Notes: generated by a model not told the origin, from the sequence alone. Shown: positions 1 to 9,862, counted from the first letter of the stretch. The stretch is DNA of 64,000 nucleotides from Nocardia brevicatena NBRC 12119 (GCF_000308495.1 NZ_BAFU01000243.1:1-64000), one strand, 5' to 3'. Translations and numbers: made by a program.

Positions 1-1461
1 GCGGACCGGAAACTGCCCGGTGACGCCCTCGAGTTCCCCAGCAATGCGCAGCACCCGTCCGCGGGCCAGGAACCACCCGCCGACCAGCGCCGGAACCATG
101 ATCAGCCCGGCGGCGATCACCGCTGCGCGTTGCACCTCGTCATCGCTGAAGGCCATCAACGCGACCACCGTAACGAGGAACAGCAGAGTCGCGATGCTCG
201 TGTACGGCGCACCCACCAACCGGAACGATGGGCGCTCGACCCGCCCCTGTCGCCACCAGTGCCACAGCCGCAACTGGCAGAGGACGATGGCCGCCCAGGC
301 CGACAGCGTGCCAAGGGCCGACATGTTCAGTACGATCTCATAGGCCTTGTCCGGCACCGCCGCATTCAGCCCGACACCGATCAGCGCGATCGCTCCGGTC
401 GCGAGAATGCCAACATAGGGTACGCCGCCGCGAGACATACGTGAGGCTGCCGACGGCGCACTGCCGTTCACCGACATCGACCGCAGAATCCGCCCGGTGG
501 AGTACAGGCCGGCATTCAGGCTGGAGAATGCCGCGGTGAGCACCACCAGGTTCATGATCGAATCCGCGCCTTGAACACCGAGCTTCGAGAAGAACGTGAC
601 GAAAGGACTTGTCCCGGGCACAAAGGCGGTGTAGGGCAGCAACAGTCCCAGCAGAACCAGCGAGCCGACATAGAACACGGCAATCCGCGCGATGACCGAG
701 TTGATTGCGCGCGGCATGATCTTGGCCGGGTTCTCCGCCTCCCCTGCCGCCGTGCCGACCAATTCGACTGCAGAGTAGGCGAACACGACACCCGTGGTGA
801 CAGTGACCAGCGGCAACAGTCCGGTGGGGAACAACCCGCCGTGATCGGCGATGACTCCGACGCCCGTCGGCCGATCCTGCAGGGACGAGCGGCTCGCGAG
901 GAAAATCGTGCCGATAACCAGGAACATCACCAACGCCGCGACCTTGATCAGCGCCGCCCAGAACTCCAGCTCACCAAACCAGCGCACCGACACCAGATTG
1001 ATGCTCACCACGAGCGCCAGCGCCACCAGCGCGATCGACCATTGCGGGATGAACTCGAATACACCCCAGTAGTGCACGTAGGTCGCGATGGCAGTGATGT
1101 CGACGATCCCACTCATGCACCAGTGGAAGAAGTACATCCAGCCGACGCCGAAGGCGAGCTTCTCGCCGTAGAACTCGCGGGCGTAGGAGACGAACGACCC
1201 CGAGGAAGGACGATGGAGCACGAGTTCGCCGAGTGCCCGCAGGATGAAGAACACGAACACCCCGCAAACCGCGTACACCAGAAACAATCCCGGCCCAGCC
1301 GTGTGCAGCCGACCGGCCGATCCGAGGAACAGCCCGGTACCGATGGCGCCACCGATGGCGATCATCTGCAGCTGACGCGGACGCAGCGTCTTGTGGTAGC
1401 CGACATCCTCAGCGTGCAGTGCATCCGCGGGCGCTACTATGCCACGCCGAGTCCTCGCCAT
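1..1461 (-). CDS. Amino acid permease, AnsP/GabP-like (C-terminus cut by window edge)
   Basis: This is a cytoplasmic-membrane transporter of the amino acid/polyamine/organocation superfamily that imports amino acids with protons. The reverse-strand frame is open from ATG at 1461 to the window edge, giving 487 residues. The start is preceded by a GGAAAGG ribosome site. The N-terminus carries the family signature [17 protein letters not shown] at about residues 34-50, followed by alternating hydrophobic helices. The motifs [29 protein letters not shown] and [17 protein letters not shown] match the L-asparagine/D-serine permease (AnsP) branch of the family from memory. Substrate is therefore inferred, not shown. 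Family members are about 490-500 aa, so only a few residues are probably missing. No partner gene is adjacent; the next DNA upstream is insertion-sequence debris. Confidence 0.88.
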   Translation of the reverse strand, partial: MARTRRGIVAPADALHAEDVGYHKTLRPRQLQMIAIGGAIGTGLFLGSAGRLHTAGPGLFLVYAVCGVFVFFILRALGELVLHRPSSGSFVSYAREFYGEKLAFGVGWMYFFHWCMSGIVDITAIATYVHYWGVFEFIPQWSIALVALALVVSINLVSVRWFGELEFWAALIKVAALVMFLVIGTIFLASRSSLQDRPTGVGVIADHGGLFPTGLLPLVTVTTGVVFAYSAVELVGTAAGEAENPAKIMPRAINSVIARIAVFYVGSLVLLGLLLPYTAFVPGTSPFVTFFSKLGVQGADSIMNLVVLTAAFSSLNAGLYSTGRILRSMSVNGSAPSAASRMSRGGVPYVGILATGAIALIGVGLNAAVPDKAYEIVLNMSALGTLSAWAAIVLCQLRLWHWWRQGRVERPSFRLVGAPYTSIATLLFLVTVVALMAFSDDEVQRAAVIAAGLIMVPALVGGWFLARGRVLRIAGELEGVTGQFPVR

Positions 1462-1566
1462 GGAGAGCCTTTCCGCGGTACAGGTCAAACATTCCGCTAA
1501 TCAATGTACCGTTGTTCAACGGTGCACTCAATACGACGCACTCCGTCCGAACCGTCGCCAGGTGTA

Positions 1567-1690
1567 CTACCGATAGCGGTTGGTGACAGTGTGGGTACGG
1601 GTCCTCTGGAGCAGCCTCTCATAGGGCGTTTGCCCCCCCGATGGCGCCGTGAGAGCGGTGGAAGTTGTAGTAGTTCTCTATTCCTCGAGT
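1567..1690 (-). pseudogene. Transposase C-terminal remnant (IS481-like) with G7 frameshift
   Basis: Only the last 40 or so codons of an integrase-core transposase survive. One frame reads ENYYNFHRSHGAIGG and a second continues as QTPYERLLQRTRT to a TAG at 1567-1569. Both are typical of the IS481 C-terminus. The frame changes inside a run of seven G (seven C on the plus strand, 1633-1639); six would restore the frame. No catalytic residues remain, so it cannot be active. Confidence 0.6.
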
Positions 1691-1730
1691 TTGCCGTTGG
1701 ACAGTCCGGTGTCGTCAATGACGACACCGC

Positions 1731-2240
1731 CTAGTGTCGTGCGCCAGGAATTCGTTGCAGATATGAGGTGAGTCGTTCGAGGATTTCGTCGGCGGTCTTG
1801 GTCCAGGCGAAAGGTTGCGGGTTTTCGTTCCAGTGGGCGATCCAGGCGCGGATGTCGCGTTCGAGGGCCTGGAGCGATCGGTGGGCGCTGCGGCGGAGTT
1901 TCTTGTCGGTCAGCAGCCCGAACCAGCGTTCCACCTGGTTCAACCACGACGAGTGGGTGGGGGTGAAGTGCATGTGGAAACGAGGGTGTGCCGCAAGCCA
2001 TTTCACTATATCGGGCGCCTTGTGGGTGGAGTAGTTGTCACAGATCAGGTGGATGTCGAGCTCGGCCGATATTGCTTTGTCGAGTTCGATGAGGAATTTC
2101 TTGAACTCGGCGGCGCGGTGGCGGCGGTGGATCGAGCCGATGACCTCGCCGGTGGCCACGTTCAGGGCGGCGAACAGGGTGATGATGCCCGGGTGGAGCG
2201 AGCCCTGCACGGTCTCGGGCTGGGGGTGGTTCCGCGTGAT
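1731..2240 (-). pseudogene. IS630-family transposase, C-terminal half
   Basis: About 165 codons of an IS630/Tc1-type DDE transposase remain. The second catalytic Asp is visible in HLICDNYSTHKAPD and the Glu in SSWLNQVERWFG, followed by the family tail KTADEILERLTSYL. The region with the first catalytic Asp is missing: upstream of about 2240 the frame runs into the antisense of an ABC-F gene. The outer edge has TAGTGTCGTGCGCC at about 1732, plausible for an IS630 end at a TA target. The element is therefore truncated and inactive, and its inner boundary marks the loss of the 5' half of the neighbouring ABC-F gene. Confidence 0.75.
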
Positions 2241-3130
2241 CGAGCGGTCGGTGGACTGTCCGGCGGGGAACAGGTCCGCCTGCGCATGGCAGCCCTGCTC
2301 GCCGCGGCACCCGAGGTGCTGCTGCTGGACGAGCCGACCAACCATCTCGACGACGACGCGCTGACCTGGTTGGAGGACCATCTGCGTACTCGGCGCGGCA
2401 CAACGGTCACCGTCTCCCACGACCGTATCTTCCTCGAGCGGGTAGCAACCACGCTGCTCGAAGTAGATTCCGATCGTCGATGCGTCGTGCGCCACGGCAA
2501 CGGATACAGCGGCTACCTCGCCGAACGCGAGGCGGCGCGGCAACGCTGGGCCCGGGCCCATCTGCGCTGGCCGGACGAGGCCGACCAGCTACGCGAAACC
2601 ATCGCCACCCCGGCACGACGGGTCGCACCGGGGCGCCCGATGAAGGACAACAACAAGATGGCCTACGACCGGGCAGGTGGCCGCGTGCAGCAGTCGCTGG
2701 CAGGCCGGGTACGCAATGCCGAGGAACGCCTGCGGCGGCTACTGGCCGATCCGGTACCGCCACCCCCGGAACCATTGCAGTTCAGAGTGGTTCCCCCGGC
2801 GGGACGCGCTCACGGGGTCGTCCTGGATGCCACCGATATCGCGGTGGATGGCAGGCTCTCACCCACGAGTGTGCGGGTATCCACGGGAGAACGGCTGCTG
2901 ATCACCGGCCCGAACGGCGCGGATAAGTCCACGTTGTTACGGGTACTGGCGGACGAGCTCACGCCCGACTGCGGCACGGTGATCCTGCGCGGCCGAGCCG
3001 GTTATCTCGCTCAAGAACCGCCTCCCCCTGTACCCGGTCAGACCTTGCTGTCCGCCTTCGCCCAGGGCCGTTCGGGGCAGCCCGACGATCACACCGAACA
3101 CCTGCTGTCACTGGGCCTGTTCACACGCGC
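2241..3130 (+). pseudogene. ABC-F ATPase fragment (antibiotic-resistance/translation-factor type), truncated both ends
   Basis: ABC-F proteins are soluble twin ATPases that act on the ribosome, often giving antibiotic resistance. Here the sequence begins inside the first ATPase at its signature GLSGGEQVRLR, followed by Walker B VLLLDEPTNHLD and the H-loop VTVSHDRIF. The inter-domain linker follows, then the start of the second ATPase. The second Walker A reads GPNGADKST, with Asp in place of the invariant Gly before Lys, a substitution expected to abolish nucleotide binding. Similarity ends after the helix LLSLGLFTRAQLA at about 3130, before the second signature motif. The 5' half has been replaced by an IS630 remnant in opposite orientation. 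The continuous frame across the junction is accidental. Confidence 0.75.
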
Positions 3131-3202
3131 CCAACTGGCAACGGACAGCGACTACGACGATTACGTGCCCACCGAGAACGAATCGAACAACGACTGCCCC
3201 GA

Positions 3203-3520
3203 ATGCGGTGCGCACCGGTCGGTGATCCTGTCCGCGGTTCCGCGGTGGACTGGGATCTCGCGGCACTATTTGCAACGACCGACCTCGCCCCGCTCGATAT
3301 CCTGGCGGGCATGGTGGCTTTCACGGTGTACCTCGCCGACGACGGTGTTCCGCAGGGCCTGGCCTACGGCCGCGGTGCCGGCTACTCCATCTCCGCCGCC
3401 GGGGTGCTCAGGGTGGAAGACGCCGGTCATGTGCCGGTGCATAACTTCCCGGTTGACTGCAACACACTGCGCTACCTGAGGTTCCCACCTCCTTGGAAGA
3501 CTCTGAACATGGTTCGATAG
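3203..3520 (+). CDS. Uncharacterised 105-residue ORF
   Basis: I do not recognise this protein. The frame is open from ATG 3203 to TAG 3520 and contains a plausible folded stretch (WDLAALFATTDLAPLDIL, then MVAFTVYLADDG) with actinobacterial codon bias. The first 15 or so codons are less convincing and lack a clear ribosome site. It follows directly on a broken ABC-F gene, so it may be the 3' part of a larger lost gene. No signal peptide or membrane segment is evident. Confidence 0.3.
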   Translation: MRCAPVGDPVRGSAVDWDLAALFATTDLAPLDILAGMVAFTVYLADDGVPQGLAYGRGAGYSISAAGVLRVEDAGHVPVHNFPVDCNTLRYLRFPPPWKTLNMVR

Positions 3521-3618
3521 GGCCAGTGACGGGAGCCGTGAATTGGCCCGGACCGAAACCACGGGGTCAGGTCAGGCGGACCATCTCACGGGGTCCTGTC
3601 GGCTGGGCTCTTGACGGT

Positions 3619-3915
3619 TCACCCGGTGGGGGCGGCGACGAGTTCGCGGATGATCACCGGCTCGGCGAGCACGAATTCGAGCACCTGCTTCACGTGTCGG
3701 AAGTGCGCGGTCGTGAAGCGTTCTGCGAGGGCCTGTGCGCTGGTCCACTCCTCGACGATCACCATCCGGCCTGCGTGGTTCGGGTCGAGGTAGGGTCGGT
3801 AGGACAGGCAGCCGGGCTCCTCCAGCGAGGGCTCGATTATCGCCTCCAGCGCGGTGCGAAGCCGGTCCTCCTGCCCGGGCGCGGCCAGGTACTCGGCGAT
3901 AACGGTGAGCGACAT
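3619..3915 (-). CDS. Antibiotic biosynthesis monooxygenase (ABM) domain protein
   Basis: A 98-residue single-domain protein of the ABM/YgiN dimeric ferredoxin-like fold. The pattern SLTVIAEYLAAPGQEDRL, then LEEPGCLSYRPYLDPN and MVIVEEWTSAQALAERF is characteristic. Family members include cofactor-free quinol monooxygenases and heme-degrading enzymes; substrate cannot be told from sequence. I chose ATG 3915 because AGGAG lies six bases upstream; an in-frame ATG at 3945 would add ten poorly fitting residues. It lies 26 bases downstream of an aldo/keto reductase gene on the same strand, so the two probably formed one transcript for small-molecule redox detoxification. Confidence 0.8.
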   Translation of the reverse strand: MSLTVIAEYLAAPGQEDRLRTALEAIIEPSLEEPGCLSYRPYLDPNHAGRMVIVEEWTSAQALAERFTTAHFRHVKQVLEFVLAEPVIIRELVAAPTG

Positions 3916-3941
3916 AACGAACTCCTGTGCGGTAGGGGTTT

Positions 3942-4984
3942 TCACGGCTGAGCGGGACCGGCGCCCGCGCCGGAGGCGGTGATCGCGGCGATCTCGGCCA
4001 GGTCCGACGGCGTCAGCGCCACCGAGTCCGCGCCGATCCAGCCGTCGACCTGGTTGGACCTGTGTGCACCGACGATGGCTCCGGTGATACCTGGCCAGGC
4101 CGGCACCCAGGCGATGGCCACCTCAGCGACGGTGGCGCCGTGCCGTGCGGCAATGGGGCGCAGCGTGTCTGTCAACTGGAGGTTGGCGGTCAGGCCGGTG
4201 GTGAAGTTGTGGTGGGCGGTCCGCCAATCATCAGCGGGCAGACCGGCCACACACTCGGCGGAAAGGTCCCGGTGAGCAGGCCGGGCTGCAGCGGCGAGTA
4301 GACGATCACGCCGGTCTCGTGCGCGCGCCCAGGCGATCTCGGCGGCGGACGACCGGTTGATCGCCGAGAACGGTGGCCGGATGACGTCGACATGAGTGAT
4401 CTGCTCGGCGGCCTCGAGCAGATCGGGCGTGTGATTGGACAACCCGATGGCCCGGACCTTGCCCTTGGCCTTCAAGTCGGCCATGACCTGCCAGTACTCC
4501 TCCAGCGGGGTGGCGTTGGGTGACACCGCACCGAACCCGCCACCGGAGTACTCCAACGATTCGCCGGTATCGGGACAGTGCACCTGGCACAGGTCGATGT
4601 GGTCGACCCCCAGCCGCCGCAGGGAGTCTTCGACCTCGTGGCGCACGCCGGCAGGCTTCATGATCCGCCGAGGCGCGGCCGACGGATTCTCCGGGTCCCA
4701 GACCAGGCCGACCTTGGTGAAAATGTACGGGCGGTCGGCTTGCGGCAGGCCGGAGATGGCCTTGCCGACCAGTTCCTCCGAATGGCCCAGGCCGTACACG
4801 GCGGCGGTGTCGATCCAGTTGACGCCCGCGTCGAGCGCGTGGCGGATCGCGGCGACCGATTCGGCGTCGTCCGTGGCGCCCCGGCCGAAGGTCCAGCCCG
4901 AGCCTGAAACGGCCCACGAACCGAAGCCGAGTCGGGTGATGTCCATGCCGGTGGCGCCGAGGGGATGGCGGTCAGGTTGGTCAT
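3942..4984 (-). pseudogene. Aldo/keto reductase with three small indels
   Basis: The gene encodes an NADPH-dependent aldo/keto reductase TIM barrel of about 345 residues: LGFGSWAVSGSG, then the catalytic Asp/Tyr segment DTAAVYGLGHSEELVGKA and the coenzyme-site helices near the C-terminus. Three breaks are visible. Near 4960 a C4 run should be C5, since the natural N-terminus MTNLTAIP runs into the main frame after LGATGMDITRLG. Near 4320 two bases are missing in a GCGC repeat. Near 4262 one T is missing. The last two compensate, so the frame open from ATG 4946 is continuous but carries about 20 scrambled residues (RDRRDRLLAAAARPAHRD) where another frame gives HETGVIVYSPLQPGLLTGTF, a conserved barrel strand. 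The product is unlikely to be active as written. Because two breaks are in repeats, sequencing error is a real alternative. Confidence 0.8.
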
Positions 4985-5122
4985 TGCGCAGTGCTCATTT
5001 CTTCGCTGTGTTGTTTCCGGTGTCTCCAACCTTGACCTCCGTGTCTCGGGCTACCCGGTGCCGGCCGGAGCCTGGGCACCACATGACCAGGCTCGCGTCC
5101 AGCGGGTGCGGCGATACTGGCC

Positions 5123-5449
5123 CTGGACAGACGGTCGGAACTCGGCGAATTCCTACGCTCCCGGCGGGCCCGCTGGCGGCCCGAGGAACTCGGCCTGCCG
5201 GACTACGGCGGTCGGCACCGCGTTCCCGGGCAGCGCCGAGAGGAGCTCGCGCAGCTCGCCGGAGTCAGCGTCGACCACTACGTGCGCCTGGAACAGGGGC
5301 GCACCCTGCACTTCTCCGAAGCCGTGCTGGATGCGGTCGCCCGGGCGCTGCGCCTGAACGATGTCGAACGGCAACATCTCTACCGGCTCGCGCGACCTTG
5401 GTCGGAAGGGGACCGCGCGGATGCACCGCAGCAGGTCCGGCCGGTGTAG
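5123..5449 (+). pseudogene. XRE/MmyB-type transcriptional regulator, truncated
   Basis: About 108 codons match the N-terminal helix-turn-helix of the MmyB-like regulators common in actinobacteria: LGEFLRSRRARWRPEELGL, then RREELAQLAGVSVDHYVRLEQ and VLDAVARALRL. Full-length relatives are roughly 270-290 aa with a C-terminal ligand-binding PAS-like domain, which is absent: the frame stops at TAG 5447 just after the linker. The likely original start corresponds to CTG 5123 (LDRRSELG); no ATG or GTG is in frame nearby. The 3' end abuts a transposon-derived gene fragment. The neighbouring aldo/keto reductase is divergent and may once have been its target. Confidence 0.6.
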
Positions 5450-5454
5450 GGAAC

Positions 5455-5890
5455 TGAATCCCGCGGTCCTCAGTGGCGTTGTTCATGTTCGCGAACGACT
5501 CTCGGTTGGCGGCCCGCGCCGCTTCGAGTCCTTGGTCACGTTCTTCCAGTTGGTTTCCCAGCTCGATGACCTGTTGTTCCAGGGGCACAATCTATCGTTG
5601 GAGCCGGTTGATATCTGTGGGTGCCCCCAGCCCGGATTCGTGCCATGCTTGCTCGCCGAGCAACTCGGACAGCTTCTTCTCCGCCTGCTTGTTGTGGCCG
5701 GCCAGTCACCCGATGCGGGCTTGGGACTTGGCCGGATCGGCCCGCAGCGATGCCATCGTCACCAACGCCGCGTTCCCTTCGGCCGGCAACAGGTTGGTCT
5801 GGGCGGTGTGGACCTGGGCGAGCAGATCGGGATGCCGATAGAGAAATGTGCGGTCGACGCATGCAGCTCGGGCGATTACCCACAGGTGAG
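5455..5890 (-). pseudogene. DUF6262-type transposon accessory protein (Tn554 TnpC-like), broken
   Basis: The reverse strand encodes, in two frames, a coiled-coil protein of the kind that accompanies Tn554-type integrase pairs: VDRTFLYRHPDLLAQVH, then KQAEKKLSELLGEQAWHES, then PLEQQVIELGNQLEERD. A frameshift lies near 5705 and a TAG interrupts the frame at about 5601. Both ends are lost, against an XRE fragment and an IS110 remnant. No integrase partner is present. Assignment rests on remembered family resemblance. Confidence 0.55.
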
Positions 5891-5899
5891 GAGACATCG

Positions 5900-6135
5900 C
5901 TTGTCCATCGTCACAAATCATTACCGATTCGTCGTCGGTGTGGACATCCACACCACTACGCCCTGGTCGAATGCCCGTCCGGTCGGCTCGTCGATGCCGC
6001 CACGTTCTCCACGACTGCCGCGGGGTCGACCCGCGCTGGACCACCCGCTGCCTCAGGCGTTATGTCACCTGGCAGATCTACCGCACCCTGAAACCGACCC
6101 CGGAACCGCTTGACACAACAGAGAAGCCTCTGTAA
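5900..6135 (+). pseudogene. IS110-family transposase remnant, N- and C-terminal scraps joined
   Basis: The first part reads VTNHYRFVVGVDIHT and, after a one-base shift, YALVECPSGRLVDAATF, the RuvC-like N-terminus of IS110/IS1110 transposases with its first Asp. Near 6045 it jumps to a different frame ending RCLRRYVTWQIYRTLKPT, the family C-terminus. Roughly 300 central codons have been deleted. Confidence 0.65.
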
Positions 6136-6221
6136 GTGACAGATACGACCAGTCGTCACACGAAGAGGACTCCGACCTGCGAGGCCGCGTGAGGATGCCG
6201 GCGGCAGGCCGCATCGAAATA

Positions 6222-6464
6222 TCAGGGGCGCAGGCCGAGCCGCAACCTGCCGACGCCGCCGATGTACACCCGCTCGCGGACGATAGGAAGAGGTGCCGAC
6301 GAATCGGCCCACGCCGCAACGGCGGACCGGTCGGCCGTGGCGACGCGGTTCCCGTCGAAGTCGTCGAGTACCTTGCGAGGGCCGCAATCGTCCTCGGGTG
6401 CTCGGGTGTGGCCGGTGCGCATCGAGTGTCGGTAGGCCTCGGTAGCGTCGGGTGCCGTGAACAC
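6222..6464 (-). CDS. Small uncharacterised protein, divergent from the ligase gene
   Basis: An 80-codon reverse frame from ATG 6464 to 6222 with good actinobacterial codon bias. Its start overlaps the first codons of the divergent ligase gene by eight bases. The product is hydrophilic in its first half (RAPEDDCGPRKVLDDFDG) and Arg/Gly-rich at the end. I do not recognise a family, and it may be a chance frame. It has no signal peptide or transmembrane segment. Confidence 0.3.
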   Translation of the reverse strand: MFTAPDATEAYRHSMRTGHTRAPEDDCGPRKVLDDFDGNRVATADRSAVAAWADSSAPLPIVRERVYIGGVGRLRLGLRP

Positions 6465-8448
6465 TGGGGAACATATCCAACAGCTCGCGGATCGCGTTGT
6501 GGTGCTGCGTGATGCCTACTATCGAGGGTCGCCGTTGGTCGCCGATGCCGAGTACGACGCGATCGAGGACGAGTTGCGGGGTCTGATCGCCGCGCATCCC
6601 GACCTGGCACCGGACCCGAACCCTTTGGAGCAGGTCGGCGCGCCCGCGGTGTTGCACGCCCCGGTCCGGCACTCGCGTCCGATGCTGTCACTGGAGAAGG
6701 CGACCACTCCCGAGCAGGTCGCGGCGTTCTTCGACCGCTTCCCCGGCCAGTCGGTGGTGGTGATGCCCAAGCTCGACGGCCTGTCGCTGGCCCTGGTTTT
6801 CGAGGACGGGCGGCTGGTGCGTGCGGTGACCCGCGGTGATGGCACCACCGGTGACGACGTGACCGTGCTGGTCCGCGCGCTGGTCGACGGCGTCCCCGAG
6901 CGGATCGAGGTCCCGGGGCGGGTGGAGGTGCGGGGCGAGGCGGTGATGCTGCGGTCGACCTTCCTCGCCTACAACACCGCCCACCCGGACAAGCCACTGA
7001 TCAATCCACGCAACGCCGCGGCGGGCACCCTGCGAGCCAAGGACCCGGCCACCGTCGCCGAGCGGCGCCTACGGTTCTTCGGCTTCGACCTGGACACCTC
7101 CGACGACGATGCCGCGGCCGACCTCGCCCAGGGGCTGCGGGCGCTGGGAATCGCGGGGGCGCGGATGCGGGTCTGCGCCGACGCCGAGCAGGCGCAGGCG
7201 GCGATCACCGCGATCGAGCACGGCCGCAACGAGCTGGACTACGACCTCGACGGCGCGGTGCTACGGCTGGCCGACCGTAATGCCTACGCCGCCGCCGGAA
7301 CCCGATCGAACTCCCCACGTGGTGCGCTGGCATACAAGTTCGCCGCCGAGGAGAAAACCACCGTGCTCAACGAGGTGGTCTGGGACGTCGGCAAGACGGG
7401 CAAGATCGTCCCCGTCGCCTGGTTGGAACCGGTATTCGTGGGCGGCACGACGGTCACGAAGGCGACACTGGCCAACCAGCAGGTGATCCGCGCACGCGAC
7501 ATCAAGGTCGGCGACACCGTGCTGGTGCGTCGCGCGGGCGATGTGATCCCGTTCGTGGCGGGCGTGCTCGACGCCTCCCGGCGCACGGGCGCCGAGCGTG
7601 AGATCATGCCGCCGGTCGCCTGCCCCTCGTGCGGGCAGCCGGTGACCGAGCAGGGCAACAGCCAGGAGCTGTTCTGCACCAACGTCGCCTGTCCCGCACA
7701 GACGGTGCGCCGGCTCATCCACTGGGCCTCGCGGGCGGCGGCCGACATCGACGCCATCGGACCGGTGTGGATCGAACGCCTGGCCGAGGCAGGCCTGCTG
7801 GAGCGCCCGTCGGACTTCTACACCCTGACCACCGAGCGTCTGCTCGCATTCGATCGCATCGGCGAGGTCTCGGCCGCGCGCATGATCGACTCGATCGATG
7901 CCGGTCGCAAGGTCGGGCTGCGCCGCGCGCTGATCGGCCTGGCGATCCCGATGGCCTCCGACGGCACCGCCGCCCGCCTGGCCCGAGCAGGATTCCGATC
8001 CCTGGAAGAGATCGCCGACGCGGGCGTCGAACGACTCGTGGCGGTGGAGGACATCGGACCCAAGGTCGCCGCCTCCCTGGTCACCCATCTGGACCGCCTG
8101 CGTCCGGAACTGCAGCGACTGCGGGAGGTGGGCGTATGTCTGGACGTGCGCGAGGAAGACCTCGCGCCGGTCGTCGCGGCCGGCGCACCCCTGGAAGGCA
8201 AGACGGTGGTGGTCACCGGCGCCATCAGCGACCCGCGCTCCGGCGAGAAGGTCGCCCGCCCGACGTTCCAACGCCTGTGCGAGAAGGCCGGCGCCACGGC
8301 GGCATCCTCGGTCTCGGCGAACACCGACCTGCTCATCACCGGCGCGGGGGTCGGGGAGAGCAAACTGGCCAAGGCGGCGAAGCTCGGTGTCGAGGTCATC
8401 GACCAGGGCGAGATCTGGGACCTGCTGATCACGGCCAAGATCGTCTAA
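6457..8448 (+). CDS. ligA: NAD-dependent DNA ligase (LigA family)
   Basis: The enzyme seals nicks in double-stranded DNA, using NAD+ to adenylate its active-site lysine. The 663 residues show the full LigA architecture in order: Ia domain (YYRGSPLVADAEYD, about 21-34), nucleotidyltransferase with catalytic K105 in KLDG, OB fold, a four-cysteine zinc finger (C389, C392, C407, C412), helix-hairpin-helix repeats and a C-terminal BRCT domain (from about 585). The GTG start at 6457 fits the family N-terminus. All catalytic motifs look intact. It stands alone among decayed mobile DNA, with no replication or gatCAB neighbours. It is slightly shorter than the usual 680-700 aa, so it may be an additional ligase rather than the housekeeping copy. 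That cannot be decided from this window. Confidence 0.93.
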   Translation: MNTGEHIQQLADRVVVLRDAYYRGSPLVADAEYDAIEDELRGLIAAHPDLAPDPNPLEQVGAPAVLHAPVRHSRPMLSLEKATTPEQVAAFFDRFPGQSVVVMPKLDGLSLALVFEDGRLVRAVTRGDGTTGDDVTVLVRALVDGVPERIEVPGRVEVRGEAVMLRSTFLAYNTAHPDKPLINPRNAAAGTLRAKDPATVAERRLRFFGFDLDTSDDDAAADLAQGLRALGIAGARMRVCADAEQAQAAITAIEHGRNELDYDLDGAVLRLADRNAYAAAGTRSNSPRGALAYKFAAEEKTTVLNEVVWDVGKTGKIVPVAWLEPVFVGGTTVTKATLANQQVIRARDIKVGDTVLVRRAGDVIPFVAGVLDASRRTGAEREIMPPVACPSCGQPVTEQGNSQELFCTNVACPAQTVRRLIHWASRAAADIDAIGPVWIERLAEAGLLERPSDFYTLTTERLLAFDRIGEVSAARMIDSIDAGRKVGLRRALIGLAIPMASDGTAARLARAGFRSLEEIADAGVERLVAVEDIGPKVAASLVTHLDRLRPELQRLREVGVCLDVREEDLAPVVAAGAPLEGKTVVVTGAISDPRSGEKVARPTFQRLCEKAGATAASSVSANTDLLITGAGVGESKLAKAAKLGVEVIDQGEIWDLLITAKIV

Positions 8449-8906
8449 GCCTCGGCATGTCCCGGCCGGGCCGCACCGACCGGAGCATGCCGAAACAACT
8501 CGAAGCTCTGGAGGAACGCTTGCGCCGGCGCCTTCCACCCCTCCGCCGGCACTCCCCCTTCGATCACCTCGGTTGCGTATTCGACGTCGGGCGGGTTGCC
8601 AACCGTCCAACCCTCCTGGCATATGCAGACCTCCAGCTGGGAGCCCTGCGTCTTCCAATACAGCACCAGGACGTGATCATCCTTGTCTGCCCTGGTGAGA
8701 ACCCATACAGTGTCCAGGCCCTTTCAAATCCGTATTGACCTGGGGAATTTCGCTGTATGGCTCCAGTCACGCCAAGCCGATTCGAAGGCCAGGTCCACAC
8801 CGATCTTGTCGAACGGCAACGTGATGCGATCGCACATGAGCAGCCCGAGGGCAGCGCCCTCCGAGGCCGCATTGCGCTGCCGCGCAGGGGTGAGTTTCGT
8901 ACTCAT
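8445..8906 (-). pseudogene. Uncharacterised protein, frameshifted
   Basis: A roughly 150-codon gene starts at ATG 8906 (MSTKLTPARQRNAASEGAA) and reads well to about 8735. It then continues only after frame changes as DTVWVLTRADKDDHVLVLYW and ends at 8445, sharing bases with the convergent ligase stop codon. The last segment looks like a small soluble domain (SQLEVCICQEGWTVGNPPD). I recognise no family. Two frame changes within about 30 bases suggest either decay or a local sequence error. Confidence 0.45.
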
Positions 8907-9179
8907 CGAACAGCTTCATCTCCGGACCGCGGCCCCGGTCCCTGGGTCCGCGTGGGACGGAAGCCGAGAGTACGGCCACACACCGACTTCCGGCCCACAA
9001 CGGCCAGACCAACTGAGATCCCCCGACTCGATGGGTGGGGCGTCATCGCTCTGCAACTTCTCCGCAGACAAGGGAGCCGGCCACCAGCAGCCACCGACAA
9101 CGGCGCTGCAACAGCAGCGGCGTCCGCGCTCATACTCGACACCATCCGACGCGGCGATACCGCACCCCCGGGCCGTCAT

Positions 9180-9862
9180 CGGGCCGATGACCGAGCGGCG
9201 TTGGGGGCATTCTGTGTGTGGCTCGCACCGGTATCGGAGGCAACCAGTTGCCGACCGGGCTGTGCGGTGTCTCGGGTGCGGCCTGTTGGCGTCGGTTGAG
9301 CGAACGGTCGCAGGCGGGGGTGTGGGAACAACTGCATGAGAGCGTGGTGAACGGACTCCGTGCAGCGGGACGGCTCGAGCTGTCGCATGTCCTGGTCGAT
9401 GCCTCGCACGTCCGGGCCCGCACAGGGGCGACCATGTCGGCCCGAGTCCGGTCGAGCGAAGCCGGTCCGGCAGCAAGCACCGCCTGATCACCGAGGCCAC
9501 CGGAATACCCCTGACGGTCACGCTGACCGGCGGCGACGTCACCCGGCTCATCCCGCTCGTCGATGCCCTGCCGGTGATCGCAGGCCGGCGGGGCCGGTCC
9601 CGGCATCTGCCTGCCGCCCGCGGCTGCGACCACGGCAAATACCGTCGGCTTCTCCGAGCCCGCGGCATCATCCCTGTCATCGCCCGCCGTAACACCGGCC
9701 ACGGCTTCGGACTCGGGAACCTCCGGTGGCCGGTCGAGCGCGGCTTCGCATGGCTACACACCTTCAAACGCTTGCGGACCCGCTACGAACGCCGCGCCGA
9801 GATCCACCAAGCACAACCGAGCCCGGTCTGCTCGGTCATCTGCCTCCGCAAACTCATTCCGA
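9180..9862 (+). pseudogene. IS5-family transposase, multiply frameshifted
   Basis: Fragments of one transposase appear in successive frames: DDRAALGA, then VARTGIGGNQLPTGLCG, then a DDE core with HVLVDASHVRARTG (first Asp), KHRLITEATGIPLTVTLTGG, GCDHGKYRRLLRARGIIPVI and the tail RWPVERGFAWLHTFKRLR with the catalytic Glu. At least two one-base shifts (near 9208 and 9445) and small deletions prevent translation. It is an inactive relic. Confidence 0.75.

Noticed and set aside
571-1500. Long plus-strand ORF rich in Arg, Gln and Asp
   Set aside because: It is the antisense shadow of the amino acid permease, which has membrane helices and family motifs on the other strand.
1815-3479. A single 554-codon plus-strand protein
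   Set aside because: Its first 140 codons are antisense to an IS630 transposase and only the middle is ABC-F; the last part is out of family. It is a junction artefact.
7261-8658. 465-codon reverse ORF
   Set aside because: Antisense of the ligase gene.
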